Below are positions 26,305-35,746 of a DNA stretch of 64,000 bases, one piece after another. How positions within the stretch are numbered: the stretch's first letter is position 1; the number at the start of each line of letters is the position of its first letter. The notes under the pieces were generated by a model, which saw nothing but the letters and a program-made list of their open reading frames with translations, searched no databases and was not told where the DNA came from. The translations under genes and the position numbers were made by a program. The stretch spans positions 248,001 to 312,000 of the forward strand of contig NZ_RBVY01000001.1 in assembly GCF_004000215.1 (NCBI RefSeq), in the 5' to 3' direction. The DNA comes from Nitratireductor alexandrii. GTDB lineage: Bacteria; Pseudomonadota; Alphaproteobacteria; Rhizobiales; Rhizobiaceae.

Positions 26305-27954
26305 CTAATCGCGTCCCGGCCGGCCGCGATAAGCCTGTGTGAGTTCCGGGTCGACCTCGGCGTCGTCGTAGAGACCGATCAGAATGCCGGTGCGGCCGCC
26401 GCCATGGCGCATCGCCTCGATCTCGGCGTTTGAGCGCGTGGTGCGTTGCGACGGCCGCCGCGCCCAGGCCGCCAGCCGCTCGGCCATCATCGCGGCAACA
26501 TCGGCATGGTCCGGATCGCCACCGAGATCGCGGAATTCGTCCGGGTCGGTCTCCAGGTCGAACAGCATCGGCCGAAACCCTTCGGCATGGATGTATTTCC
26601 AGCGCCGGTCCGCCACCATGAACAGCCGCGCCCGGTCCGGGGCGACACCGAGTTCGGCCGCCATCGGCGTCGGCCCGTAATCATATTCCGACACCGCGAA
26701 GTCGCGCCACGTCTCCGGCGTCTTGCCGTGCACGAAAGGCAGCAGCGAGCGGCCCTCCATGATATGGTCCGGCACCGCCGCGCCGGCGGCCTCGATGAAG
26801 GTGGCGGCTAGATCGATCGATTCCACCAATTGGTCGCAGACCGTGCCGCGCGTGGCGTCGGCCTCCGGCGACGGGTCGTAGACGATCAGCGGGACCTTGA
26901 CCGACTGTTCGTGAAACAGATCCTTTTCGCCCAGCCAGTGGTCGCCGAGATAATCGCCGTGGTCCGAGGTGATGACGATCATCGTGTCGGCGAGGTCGCC
27001 CCGCTCCTCCAGGAAGGCGAGCAGCCGGCCGAGCTGGTCGTCGCATTGCTTGATCAGGCCCATATAGGCGGGAATCACTTTTTCGCGCACCGCCTCGCGC
27101 TGAAAGGCGCGGCCGATCTGGTTGTTCATGAAGGCCTCGTAGACGGGGTGCGGGTCCTGCCGCTCGCGTTGCGAGCGGATAGCCGGCTGCACATCCGCCG
27201 GCCCGTATATCGCGTGATAGGGTGCCGGAACGATATAGGGCCAGTGCGGCTTGATGTAGGACAGGTGACACAGCCACGGCCGGTCGTGTGCGGAGGCGAT
27301 GAACTCCTCCGCCCGCCGCGTCATATACGGGGTCTCGGAATCTTCCTCGGCGATATTGGCCGGCCGGCCGGCGTTCTTCATGAACCAGCCCGAGGCCATG
27401 TCGCCGTTTTCGTCGAGCGCGGCATTGGCGAAATCGTGCCAGGGATTGTCGCCTGGATAGCCTTTGGCTTTCAGGTAGTCGTTGTAGGGTTGCGGTCCGC
27501 GATCGTAGTAGCCGTCGGGTCCCTTGCCCCATAGCCCGTCGTCGCGCTCCCAAAGGTCGAAGCCGCACTCGGCCACCCGCGCGCCGATCATCGTGTCGCG
27601 CGACAGGCCGAGCCGCTCCATCCCGTCGGCGTCGACGCGCATATGGGTCTTGCCGACCAGCACGGCGTCCATGCCCGCCTGGCGCAGATGGTCGCCTAGC
27701 GTGCTCTCGCCAACCTTGAGCGGGTAGCCGTTCCAGCTCGCGCCGTGCGAATGGACGTAGCGGCCGGTGTAGAAGCTCATCCGCGAGGCGCCGCAGATCG
27801 GCGACTGCACATAGGCGCGCGAGAAGCGTACGCCCATCGCCGCGACGCGGTCGAAATGCGGCGTCTTTAAGTGCGGGTGTCCCGTGCAGCCCAGATAATC
27901 GAACCGGAGCTGGTCATACATGATGAAGAGGATGTTTTTGCGCCGATCCGCCAT
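26305..27954 (-). CDS. Sulfatase/phosphonate monoester hydrolase superfamily enzyme
   Basis: The 549-aa protein has the alkaline-phosphatase-superfamily metal motif NILFIMYDQLRFDYLG, the fGly-type signature CGASRMSFYTGR with Cys54 as the likely formylglycine site (C-x-A-x-R variant of C-x-P-x-R), VLVGKTHMR and ITSDHGDYLGDHWLGEKD. Length and the Cys position near residue 57 resemble rhizobial phosphonate monoester hydrolases, which cleave phosphate and sulfate di- and monoesters. No signal peptide is visible, so it is cytoplasmic. It is 141 bases downstream of the LivF gene and may be read from that operon. Confidence 0.88.
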   Translation of the reverse strand: MADRRKNILFIMYDQLRFDYLGCTGHPHLKTPHFDRVAAMGVRFSRAYVQSPICGASRMSFYTGRYVHSHGASWNGYPLKVGESTLGDHLRQAGMDAVLVGKTHMRVDADGMERLGLSRDTMIGARVAECGFDLWERDDGLWGKGPDGYYDRGPQPYNDYLKAKGYPGDNPWHDFANAALDENGDMASGWFMKNAGRPANIAEEDSETPYMTRRAEEFIASAHDRPWLCHLSYIKPHWPYIVPAPYHAIYGPADVQPAIRSQRERQDPHPVYEAFMNNQIGRAFQREAVREKVIPAYMGLIKQCDDQLGRLLAFLEERGDLADTMIVITSDHGDYLGDHWLGEKDLFHEQSVKVPLIVYDPSPEADATRGTVCDQLVESIDLAATFIEAAGAAVPDHIMEGRSLLPFVHGKTPETWRDFAVSEYDYGPTPMAAELGVAPDRARLFMVADRRWKYIHAEGFRPMLFDLETDPDEFRDLGGDPDHADVAAMMAERLAAWARRPSQRTTRSNAEIEAMRHGGGRTGILIGLYDDAEVDPELTQAYRGRPGRD

Positions 27955-28095
27955 CGATGCCCTTCATGGTGGCCGTGGAAACAGGCAGCGGCGTCGACAA
28001 GCAGCGCCGCTGTCGCGGGACGATAACGCACGCGGCCGGCTCTGTCGTCCCGTCGCAAACCGCGAAGAAGCCGGACCGGGCCGGTCCGTTATCGT

Positions 28096-28818
28096 TCAGG
28101 CCATGCCGTGCGCGGCGCCGAGATAGATTTCGGCCACGCGGGGGTCGGCGGCGAGTTCGCCGGCCGGGCCGCGCATCGTCGCCGCGCCGAGTTCCATCAC
28201 GTAGCCGTGGTCGGCGATCCGCAGGGCGGCACGGGCGTTCTGTTCCACCAGCAGGATCGACACGCCCTCGTCGCGCAGTTCCGACACGGTCTGCAAGATG
28301 TCGCGCACGATCAGCGGCGCCAGACCCAGGCTCGGTTCGTCGAGCATCAACAGGCGCGGCCTGGCCATCAATGCGCGCCCCATGGCGAGCATCTGCCGCT
28401 CGCCGCCCGACAGCGTCCCGGCTTCCTGGCGGTGCCGTTCCTCGAGCCGCGGAAAAAGCGCGTAGACCCGTTCCAGGCGCGCCGGGATCTCGGCGCGTCC
28501 GCGCCGGAAAGCGCCGAGCGCGAGATTGTCGGCCACGCTCATCGTGCCGAACAGGTCGCGCTGCTCCGGCACCAGGCTGATGCCCATCGCCACCCGCTCC
28601 TCGGCCGGCACGCGGGCAAGGTCCTGGCCGTCGAAGACGACGCGCCCACGCGACGGCAAAAGTCCCATGATCGCCGCAAGCAGGCTGGTCTTGCCGGCGC
28701 CGTTGGCGCCGATGACGGTCGCGATCTCGCCGCTTTGCACGGCCAGCGAGACCGCGCGTACGGCTTCCACGCGGCCGTAATTGACCGACAGATCGCCGAC
28801 TTCCAGCAGCGCGCTCAC
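28096..28818 (-). CDS. livF: Branched-chain-type ABC transporter ATP-binding protein LivF
   Basis: The 240-aa ATPase has [17 protein letters not shown], signature [16 protein letters not shown] and [16 protein letters not shown], the LivF pattern. The start is GTG at 28818, overlapping the stop of the fused LivM-LivG gene by 4 bases. It forms the ATPase pair with the LivG half of that protein. Confidence 0.94.
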   Translation of the reverse strand: MSALLEVGDLSVNYGRVEAVRAVSLAVQSGEIATVIGANGAGKTSLLAAIMGLLPSRGRVVFDGQDLARVPAEERVAMGISLVPEQRDLFGTMSVADNLALGAFRRGRAEIPARLERVYALFPRLEERHRQEAGTLSGGERQMLAMGRALMARPRLLMLDEPSLGLAPLIVRDILQTVSELRDEGVSILLVEQNARAALRIADHGYVMELGAATMRGPAGELAADPRVAEIYLGAAHGMA

Positions 28819-30584
28819 GCCGGGCTCCCCAGATAGGCCTCGATGACGGCCGGATCGCGCTGGATTTCGGCGGGCGCGCCGGTGGCGATCCGCGCGCCGA
28901 AATTCAGGACCACGATATGGTCGGTCAACTGCATGACGAAATCCATGTCGTGCTCGACCAGGAGCACGCTCATGCCCTCGTCGCGCAGCCGGCGGATCAG
29001 GTCGGCGAGCGCCTGTTTTTCCAGATGGCGCAGCCCGGCTGCCGGTTCGTCCAGCAACAGCAATTTCGGATCGAGGCAGAGCGCGCGCGCGATTTCGGCC
29101 AGGCGCTGCTGGCCGAGCGCCAGCGCGCCGGCCGGCTGATGCATGGCTTCTGCAAGCCCGACGCGCTCGATCTGGCGCGCCGCCTCGCCGAAGATCCTGC
29201 GCTCCTCCTCGCGGTCGAGCCGCATGATGCCCGAAACCATGCCGGCCCGGCCGCGCAGATGCGCGCCGATGGCGACGTTTTCGAGCACGCTCATCGTCGG
29301 CGCCAGCTTGACATGCTGGAAGGTGCGCGCGATGCGCCGGGCCGCGATTTGTTCCGGGCCGAGCCCGTCGACGCGTTCGTCTTCGAAATGGATTTCCCCG
29401 CCCGACAGCGCCAGCACGCCCGTCACCAGGTTGAAGGTCGTGCTCTTGCCGGCGCCGTTGGGCCCGATCAAGCCGACGATCTCGCCGCGACCGACCTCGA
29501 AGGAGACGTTGTCGACCGCGACCAGCCCGCCGAACAGGCGCCGCGCGCCCTGGACACGCAGCAGGGCGCCGTCGCCGGCGTCGAAGCCGCGGCCGGGCAG
29601 GGTGCCGGTCGCGTCGACGACGCGCGGCGCCGCTTTGCCGAGCCGGCCGGCGATCACCGGCCACAGCCCGTCGCGCGCGCCCTGCAGCATGACGATCAGC
29701 AGGATGCCGAACACGATGCCCTCGTAATTGCCACCGGCCCCGAAGAAAAGCGGCAACAGGTCCTGCAGGAAATTCTTCAACACCACGACGATGCCCGCGC
29801 CGAGGATGGCGCCGTAAATGTAACCCGCGCCGCCCAGAACGGCCATCAGCAGATATTCGATGCCGACGGTGAGGCTGAACACGCCCGGTGTGACGGCGCG
29901 CTGGAAATGGGCGTAGAGCCAGCCCGACAGGCCGGCGAGCAGCGCGGCATAGACGAACACGGTGAGCTTGGCGCGCCAGACATTGACGCCGACCGACTCC
30001 GCCGCCGCCGCGCCGCTGCGCAGCGCGCGGATCGAGCGCCCGACGCGCGAATCCAGCAGGTTGGCGGTCGCCAGGATCGCGGCGAGCACGAAACCCCAGA
30101 CCACGAAATAGAACGACCGGCTGTCGAGAAGCGGCATGCCGAATATGGAAAGCGGCGGCACCGAGGAAATGCCGTCATAGGCGCCCAGCGTCTTCAGATT
30201 GCCGAACAGATAATAAAAGCAGATGCCCCAGGCGATGGTGCCGAGCGGCAAATAGTGGCCCGACAGCCTGACCGTGACCAGCCCGATAACAAGCGCGGCG
30301 GCCACGGTGACGGCGAGCGACACCGGCAGGGTCAGCCAGGGCGACCAGCCATAAGCCGTCGTCAAAAGTGCTGTCGCATAGGCGCCGAAGCCGACGAAAG
30401 CGGCCTGGCCGAAAGAGGTCATGCCGCCGACGCCGGTCAGCATCACCAGCCCGAGCGCGACCAGGCTGGCCAGCCCGACGAAATCGAGCAGGGTGACCCA
30501 GAAATCCGGCACGAAGGGCAGGAACGGGATCGCGACCATGATGGCGGCGAAGACCAAAAAGCGGGTGAGGTCGCGTCGGTTCAC
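28815..30584 (-). CDS. Fused branched-chain ABC permease-ATPase (LivM-LivG)
   Basis: The 589-aa protein joins a LivM permease (about residues 1-310; [21 protein letters not shown] and [17 protein letters not shown] motifs) to a LivG ATPase (from about residue 335; Walker [10 protein letters not shown], signature [15 protein letters not shown], Walker [12 protein letters not shown]). There is no stop or frame break at the junction near 29,620-29,640, so the fusion is real in this sequence. The start is GTG at 30584, 5 bases behind livH. It should assemble with LivH and LivF. Confidence 0.92.
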   Translation of the reverse strand: MNRRDLTRFLVFAAIMVAIPFLPFVPDFWVTLLDFVGLASLVALGLVMLTGVGGMTSFGQAAFVGFGAYATALLTTAYGWSPWLTLPVSLAVTVAAALVIGLVTVRLSGHYLPLGTIAWGICFYYLFGNLKTLGAYDGISSVPPLSIFGMPLLDSRSFYFVVWGFVLAAILATANLLDSRVGRSIRALRSGAAAAESVGVNVWRAKLTVFVYAALLAGLSGWLYAHFQRAVTPGVFSLTVGIEYLLMAVLGGAGYIYGAILGAGIVVVLKNFLQDLLPLFFGAGGNYEGIVFGILLIVMLQGARDGLWPVIAGRLGKAAPRVVDATGTLPGRGFDAGDGALLRVQGARRLFGGLVAVDNVSFEVGRGEIVGLIGPNGAGKSTTFNLVTGVLALSGGEIHFEDERVDGLGPEQIAARRIARTFQHVKLAPTMSVLENVAIGAHLRGRAGMVSGIMRLDREEERRIFGEAARQIERVGLAEAMHQPAGALALGQQRLAEIARALCLDPKLLLLDEPAAGLRHLEKQALADLIRRLRDEGMSVLLVEHDMDFVMQLTDHIVVLNFGARIATGAPAEIQRDPAVIEAYLGSPA

Positions 30585-30589
30585 CGGCC

Positions 30590-31627
30590 TTAATCCTCCT
30601 CGTCGCCATGGGTGGAGGTCAGCGAGCGCCACAACAGCACCGGCAGGATCGAGGCGAAGACGATCACTTCCTTGAAGGCGCTGGCCCAGAATGAGGAAAA
30701 CGCCTCCAGCAGACCGACGGCGAGCGCGGCGGCGACGGCGGCCGGATAGGCGCCGAGCCCGCCGATGATGGCGGCCACGAACCCTTTGAGCCCGATGATG
30801 AAACCGCTGTCGTAATAAAGCGTGGTCAGCGGCGCGACCAGCACCGCCGAAACCACGCCGATCGCCGCGGCCATGGCGAACGCGATCCGCCCCGACAGCA
30901 TCGTGGGAATGCCGACCAGGCGTGCGCCGCGCCGGTTGATCGCAGACGCCATCAGCGCCTTGCCGATCAGCGTGCGCCCGAAGAACAGCGCCAGCCCCGC
31001 AAGCAGCGCCAGCGTGGCACCGACCACCAGCAGGCTCTGGCCGGTGACGAATAGCGGTCCGATCTGAAACGAGCCCGACACGACCGGCGAGGTGCGGTAG
31101 CCCTCCGCGCCGAACAGCACCAGGCCGAGCGCGGTGAGCGCCAGATGCGCGCCGACAGACGCGATCAGAAGCACCAGCACCGAGGCGTCGGCGAGCGGCT
31201 GGAAGGCGACCCGATAGAGGTAGGGGCCCATCGGCACGATCAGCGCCGCGCACAGCACGATGTTGACGCCGAGCCCGAGTTGGAGCGGCACCATCGCCAG
31301 CACCGCCGCGGCGATGGCGATCGCCGGCACAAGGTTCCACGCGGCAAGCCGCACGGCCTTGGCGGGGCTGCGTTCGCGCAGCGCGGCGCCGGCGTCCATG
31401 GCCGCTGCAGCGGCCGCCAGCACAAGCAGCAGCCAGACCGCGCCGGGCACGCTGCCGGTTTCCATCGCCGCCAGCGACAGGCCGGCGAAGGTGACGAATT
31501 CGCCCTGCGGGATCAGGATCACCCGGGTGACCGCGAACACCAGCACCAGCGCCACCGCCAACAGCGCGTAGATCGCGCCGTTGATGATGCCGTCCTGGAT
31601 CAGGAAGAGTGCGATGGTGACGTCCAA
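30590..31627 (-). CDS. livH: Branched-chain-type ABC transporter permease LivH
   Basis: The 345-aa protein has about eight to ten membrane segments, starting [38 protein letters not shown], the LivH opening, and a late [29 protein letters not shown] segment. It contributes one half of the membrane channel with the LivM part of the fused partner. It lies 48 bases behind the acyl-CoA ligase gene. Confidence 0.93.
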   Translation of the reverse strand: MDVTIALFLIQDGIINGAIYALLAVALVLVFAVTRVILIPQGEFVTFAGLSLAAMETGSVPGAVWLLLVLAAAAAAMDAGAALRERSPAKAVRLAAWNLVPAIAIAAAVLAMVPLQLGLGVNIVLCAALIVPMGPYLYRVAFQPLADASVLVLLIASVGAHLALTALGLVLFGAEGYRTSPVVSGSFQIGPLFVTGQSLLVVGATLALLAGLALFFGRTLIGKALMASAINRRGARLVGIPTMLSGRIAFAMAAAIGVVSAVLVAPLTTLYYDSGFIIGLKGFVAAIIGGLGAYPAAVAAALAVGLLEAFSSFWASAFKEVIVFASILPVLLWRSLTSTHGDEED

Positions 31628-31675
31628 GTCCTGCCCGCCCTGTCGATGCCGCTCGTCCGATGAGCGGTCGTTAAC

Positions 31676-33502
31676 CTATTCGAGGCCGATGAAATCGGCC
31701 GGATCCTCGCCGTGCAGACGTTTAACCTCGTCGGCTCGGCGGGAGAGTACGGCGCGCTGGTTGACGTAACCCTTGTCGGTGATTTCACCCGCGTCGACGG
31801 CGGGCGTGGCATCGAGCAGGCGCGCGCGGGTCGCATGGCGCGAGGAGCCGCCGCCGCGCGCCTTGAGCGCGGCCAGGCCATTGCGCACATGCGCGCGCAC
31901 CCGCTCGTGATCGAGCACGGCCCTGAGCGGCGCGTCGTCGCCCAGCCCGGCCAGCTTTCGGCAGGCCGCAGCGTTGGGAAACACCAGGAAGCCGACCTCC
32001 TCGCGATCGTGGCCGGTGACGACGATGTCCTGCGCGACCGGATCGAGCGCGGCGATGCCCTGCACGCGCAGATCGCCGACGCTGACCCAGGTGCCCGACA
32101 TCAGCTTGAAATCCTCCGCCACGCGACCGTCGAAGAACAGCCCGCGTTCGGGGCGCTCCGGGTCGGCGAGCCGCACCGCGTCGCCGATCTTGTAAAACCC
32201 TTCCTCGTCGAAGGCCGCCCGCGTGAGGTCGTTGTTCTTCAGATAGCCCGGCGTCACGTTCGGACCGCGCACCCGGATTTCGAGCTTGTCGCCGGCCGGC
32301 ACCAGCTTGAGTTCGGTGCCGGGAACCGGAATGCCGATATTGCCGCTGCGCTCGGCCTGGAAATGGCAGTCCGTGGCGAGCGGCGCGGTTTCCGTCGAAC
32401 CCCATGAACTCACCATCGGCACCGCCGCGCCGGTGGTCTCGCGCGCCATCGTCTCCAGCGCCGCCCACAGGTTCTGCGGCAGGGCCGCGCCGGCATAGAA
32501 GATGACCTTGGTGCGGGTGAAGAAGCGGTGGCGCAGGTCCGCATCCTCGCGCAGCGCGCCGATCAGCATGTCGAAGCCGCGCGGCACGTTGAAACAGATA
32601 TCGGGGCCGACCTCCTTCAGATTGGCGACCGTGTGATGAAACAGATGCGGGGCCGGCTTGCCGGCGTCGATATAAAGCGTGCCGCCGTTGCGCAGCACAA
32701 GGTTGAAATTGTGGTTGGCGCCGAACGTGTGGCTCCACGGCAGCCAGTCGACGATCACCGGCGGCTCGCTGGCCAGAAACGGCCAGGTCAGCGCCTTGGC
32801 TTCCTGACTCGCCGTCAGCATGCGGTGGGTGTTGATCACCGCTTTCGGCGCGCCGGTCGAACCGGAGGTGAACAGGTAGCGCGCGGTCGTGTCGAGGCCG
32901 ACGGCGGCGAAGGCGGCGTCGACGGCCGCATCGTCGCTTTCGGCCAAAAGCGCGCCAAAATCGGTTGCCACGCCATTTTCGGCACGGCGGCTGGTGACGA
33001 CGAGACCGTCATGGCGGTCGGCGACCGCGGCCAGGGCGGTCGAAAACAGCGCCTCGTCGCTGGCATAGACCAGACCCGGCTGCAGCAGGTTGATCATGGC
33101 GCGCAGTTTTTCGTGATCCTGAGACATCAGCGAATAGGCCGGCGAGACGGTCGCCACCGGAACGCCGGCATGCATGGCCCCAAGTGCCAGAAGCGCATGG
33201 TCGATGGCGTTGTCCGACAGGATGGCGACCGGCCGCGCCGCCGAAAGGCCGCGCTTGAGAAGGAAGGCGGCGATCGCGCGCACCCTGGTCAGCGTTTCGC
33301 CGTAGGTGATGGTTCGCCAGGCGGCTGCCGGGTCGTCGCGCTCGGCGAGGAAGGTCCGTTCCGGGTCGTCCCGGGCCCAGCGGACCAGCCATGCGCCGAC
33401 GCAGCGCGCCGGCTCGGGCAGCGCGACGGGGCTCGACAGGATCGTCGAGCCGTCGTCGCGCCGGGTCATGCACACCCGGGGTTCGGCAAACAGGGCAGAC
33501 AT
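31676..33502 (-). CDS. Feruloyl-CoA synthase-like acyl-CoA ligase
   Basis: The 608-aa adenylate-forming enzyme has the AMP-binding P-loop YLFTSGSTGAPKAVINTH, WGSTETAP and the late GLFFDGRVAEDFKLMSGTWVSVG typical of feruloyl-CoA synthases. It would activate an aromatic or phenylpropenoid acid with CoA and ATP. It is embedded in an ABC importer operon between the binding-protein and LivH genes, so its substrate is probably the imported compound. No enoyl-CoA hydratase/aldolase (Ech) gene for ferulate chain cleavage is present in the window. The start at 33502 was chosen over an upstream in-frame ATG at about 33559 on family similarity. Confidence 0.85.
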   Translation of the reverse strand: MSALFAEPRVCMTRRDDGSTILSSPVALPEPARCVGAWLVRWARDDPERTFLAERDDPAAAWRTITYGETLTRVRAIAAFLLKRGLSAARPVAILSDNAIDHALLALGAMHAGVPVATVSPAYSLMSQDHEKLRAMINLLQPGLVYASDEALFSTALAAVADRHDGLVVTSRRAENGVATDFGALLAESDDAAVDAAFAAVGLDTTARYLFTSGSTGAPKAVINTHRMLTASQEAKALTWPFLASEPPVIVDWLPWSHTFGANHNFNLVLRNGGTLYIDAGKPAPHLFHHTVANLKEVGPDICFNVPRGFDMLIGALREDADLRHRFFTRTKVIFYAGAALPQNLWAALETMARETTGAAVPMVSSWGSTETAPLATDCHFQAERSGNIGIPVPGTELKLVPAGDKLEIRVRGPNVTPGYLKNNDLTRAAFDEEGFYKIGDAVRLADPERPERGLFFDGRVAEDFKLMSGTWVSVGDLRVQGIAALDPVAQDIVVTGHDREEVGFLVFPNAAACRKLAGLGDDAPLRAVLDHERVRAHVRNGLAALKARGGGSSRHATRARLLDATPAVDAGEITDKGYVNQRAVLSRRADEVKRLHGEDPADFIGLE

Positions 33503-33540
33503 CGGGCCGGAACTCCTCGCCGTGGCGACCATGACGAGGC

Positions 33541-34674
33541 CTATTCCATATATTTCCAAGCCCCGTTCTCGACCCTCACCAGCACGCGGCTGCGCTCGTC
33601 ATGCCCGTAATGGTCGTCCGGCGAGGTGTTGAAGACGCCGTGCACGCCCGCGACCTCGTTCATGTTTTCCAGCGCGTCGCGCAGCGCGGCGCGGAACTCC
33701 TCGCTGCCCGGCGCGCTCCTTTCCAGGGCGACCGGCACGGTTGCCAGGATGATCTGGCCGGCATCGAACATATGGCCGCCGAAGGACGACAGCGAGCCTT
33801 CGCCATGCGCGGCCTCGTAGGCCTTGGTGTATTCGACGCCGAGCGCCTTCGAGGGATGGGAATCGGGCAACTGGGCGGCGACCACGACCGGGCCGACAGG
33901 CAGGATGCTGCCTTCGGCCGAGGCGCCGGCGACCCGGATGAAGTCGAGGCTGGCCGAGCCGTGGGTGTGGTAGATCTGGCCTTCATAGCCGCGCTCGGCC
34001 AGTGCCAGGTTGGGCAGGGCCGCCGGCGTGCCCGAGGCCACCACCAGCACCGCGTCGGGCCGGGCCGCCACCAGCTTCAGCACCTGGCCGGTCACGCTGG
34101 TGTCGTTGCGCGCGAAACGCTCGATCGGCTCCATCGTGATGCCGGTGCCTTCGAGCGCCTTGTTCATGACGTTCAGCCACAATTCGCCGTAGCCGTCGGC
34201 ATAACCGATGAAGCCGAGCGTCTTGACCCCGTTCGCGGTCATGTGTTCCACCAGCGCGCCCGCCATCTGGCTAACCGGCTGCGGCGTACGGAACGCCCAG
34301 ACCTCCGATTCCTCCGGCAGGCCGACGGGGGCAAGCGTGAGCACCGGCGTCTTGGTCTCGGCCGCAACGCCGGCGACCGCGATCGTCGTGGGCGTCGTCG
34401 ACGAGCCAATCAGAAGGTCGGCCTTCTGCTCCTCGATGCATTTGCGCACGTTCTTGACCGCCGCCGTCGGATCGGTCGCGTCGTCGAAGGAGGTGTAGTT
34501 GATTGCCTCGCCGGCCACTTCCTTGGGCAGCATGGGGATGGTGTTGTTTTCCGGCACGCCGAGCGAGGCCGCCGGGCCGGTGGCCGAAACGGTGATGCAG
34601 ACCGAGATGTCGGCAAGGGCCGGCGTCGCGGCGAAAAGGCCGCAAAGCCCGGCAAGCGCGAATTTCACTTTCAT
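33541..34674 (-). CDS. ABC transporter substrate-binding protein, LivK type
   Basis: The 377-aa protein has a signal peptide (MKVKFALAGLCGLFAATPALA) then ISVCITVSATGPAASLGVPENN, the start of a type I periplasmic binding protein for amino acids or aromatic acids. Segments such as VRKCIEEQKADLLIGSSTTPTTIAVAGVAAETKTPVL follow the family. It is the first gene of a five-gene operon (binding protein, ligase, LivH, LivM-LivG, LivF). Given the ligase, an aromatic acid is the likely ligand. Confidence 0.9.
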   Translation of the reverse strand: MKVKFALAGLCGLFAATPALADISVCITVSATGPAASLGVPENNTIPMLPKEVAGEAINYTSFDDATDPTAAVKNVRKCIEEQKADLLIGSSTTPTTIAVAGVAAETKTPVLTLAPVGLPEESEVWAFRTPQPVSQMAGALVEHMTANGVKTLGFIGYADGYGELWLNVMNKALEGTGITMEPIERFARNDTSVTGQVLKLVAARPDAVLVVASGTPAALPNLALAERGYEGQIYHTHGSASLDFIRVAGASAEGSILPVGPVVVAAQLPDSHPSKALGVEYTKAYEAAHGEGSLSSFGGHMFDAGQIILATVPVALERSAPGSEEFRAALRDALENMNEVAGVHGVFNTSPDDHYGHDERSRVLVRVENGAWKYME

Positions 34675-34974
34675 CGAAGACCTCCCTGTTGCTTTGAGCG
34701 CGTCCCGCCTCCTGCGGGGCGCTGCCCTATGGTCTAGGCCGGCGTCGAGGCCGAACCCGGCGCGCTATCCGTGGCATGAAGTCGGGCCCGGCGCACGCTG
34801 CAATGCACAAATACACTCGCCTGGAATGTTGCATTGCGAAAAGTTCCTATACGGTAGCGTATGTTATTTTCTGTTTATTTTCCAAACGTTGCCGTAAAGC
34901 ATAAAACATGTCAATACGGTTGCGTATGGTCATTGCAATCATGGCCGAAAATGCCAATTGCCGTCGGTGCCTTC
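34675..34974. promoter_or_regulatory. Divergent control region with two copies of a TetR-type operator (34849-34862, 34914-34927)
   Basis: ATACG-GTAG-CGTAT (34849-34862) and ATACG-GTTG-CGTAT (34914-34927) are two near-identical 14-base dyads whose centres are 65 bases apart. They lie between the leftward import operon and the rightward TetR gene, in a locally AT-rich stretch. A separate inverted repeat CAATGCA/TGCATTG (34801-34807 with 34830-34836, 22-base spacer) lies closer to the import operon. The first two are probably bound by the TetR protein encoded at 34975. Confidence 0.72.
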
Positions 34975-35589
34975 ATGTCGATTACGTCCGATCGAAACGA
35001 GCCCAGTCTTCGCAGTTCCGCCGCCGGCGGCAACCGGCTGACGGAGCGCGAATGGATCGACGCGGCCTTCCGGCATATCGCCAAGGCGAATTTCGACGAC
35101 ATCCGGGTCGAGGAACTGGCGCGCGAGATCGGCGTCACCAAGGGCAGCTTTTACTGGCATTTCCGCAATCGCCAGCATCTGGTCGAGCGCGTGCTGGAAC
35201 ATTGGATGGACCGCGCCACCATTCAGGTGACGCGCTGGGCCCGCTCGGAGGAGGGCACCGGCAAGGAGCGGCTGGCGCGGCTGTTGTCGCTGCCGGCCAA
35301 CACGCCGCCCGACAAGCACGGCGCCGACATCGAGCTTGCGGTGCGCTCCTGGGCGCGGCGCGAGAAGCTCGCCGCCGAAACGGTGCGCAAGGTCGACGAG
35401 ATGCGGGCCGAATTTTTCCTCGAATTGATGGGCGCGCTCGGTTTTTCCGGTGGTGAGGCGCGCCGCCGCGCCGCGATTGCCCAATCCTTTATGTTGGGAG
35501 AAGCCTTGCTGAAGACGCATCCGGACCGGCAGGAGCGTCTTGCCGCCGTCGACATGTGTGTTGCGTTCCTCAGCGGCGCCGCTCGATAG
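34975..35589 (+). CDS. TetR-family regulator
   Basis: The 204-aa protein has the TetR head (FRHIAKANFDDIRVEELAREIGVTKGSFYWHFRNRQHLVERVLEHW, about residues 28-72) and a helical effector domain. ATG 34975 (MSITSD) was chosen; ATG 34951 in frame is possible, and starts further upstream would put the operators inside the coding region. It is divergent from the aromatic-type importer and precedes an aldehyde dehydrogenase gene, so it probably controls both. Confidence 0.87.
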   Translation: MSITSDRNEPSLRSSAAGGNRLTEREWIDAAFRHIAKANFDDIRVEELAREIGVTKGSFYWHFRNRQHLVERVLEHWMDRATIQVTRWARSEEGTGKERLARLLSLPANTPPDKHGADIELAVRSWARREKLAAETVRKVDEMRAEFFLELMGALGFSGGEARRRAAIAQSFMLGEALLKTHPDRQERLAAVDMCVAFLSGAAR

Positions 35590-35746
35590 GTCGCCAGGAT
35601 CGCCGGTTTCGGGCCCCGAGCGGCGTTGCCGTATCGGCAGCGCGCCCTGCCGCCACATCTCCCGTTGACGCAGAGCCGGAAATCCGCGCTAAAGGGCGCG
35701 CACATGACAGCGGACCGAGCTGGAAAGAACAGGACAGGAACAGACT

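Noticed and set aside
34861-34974. Upstream extension of the TetR gene to an ATG at 34861
   Set aside because: It would place one operator copy inside the coding region and adds residues unlike a TetR N-terminus.
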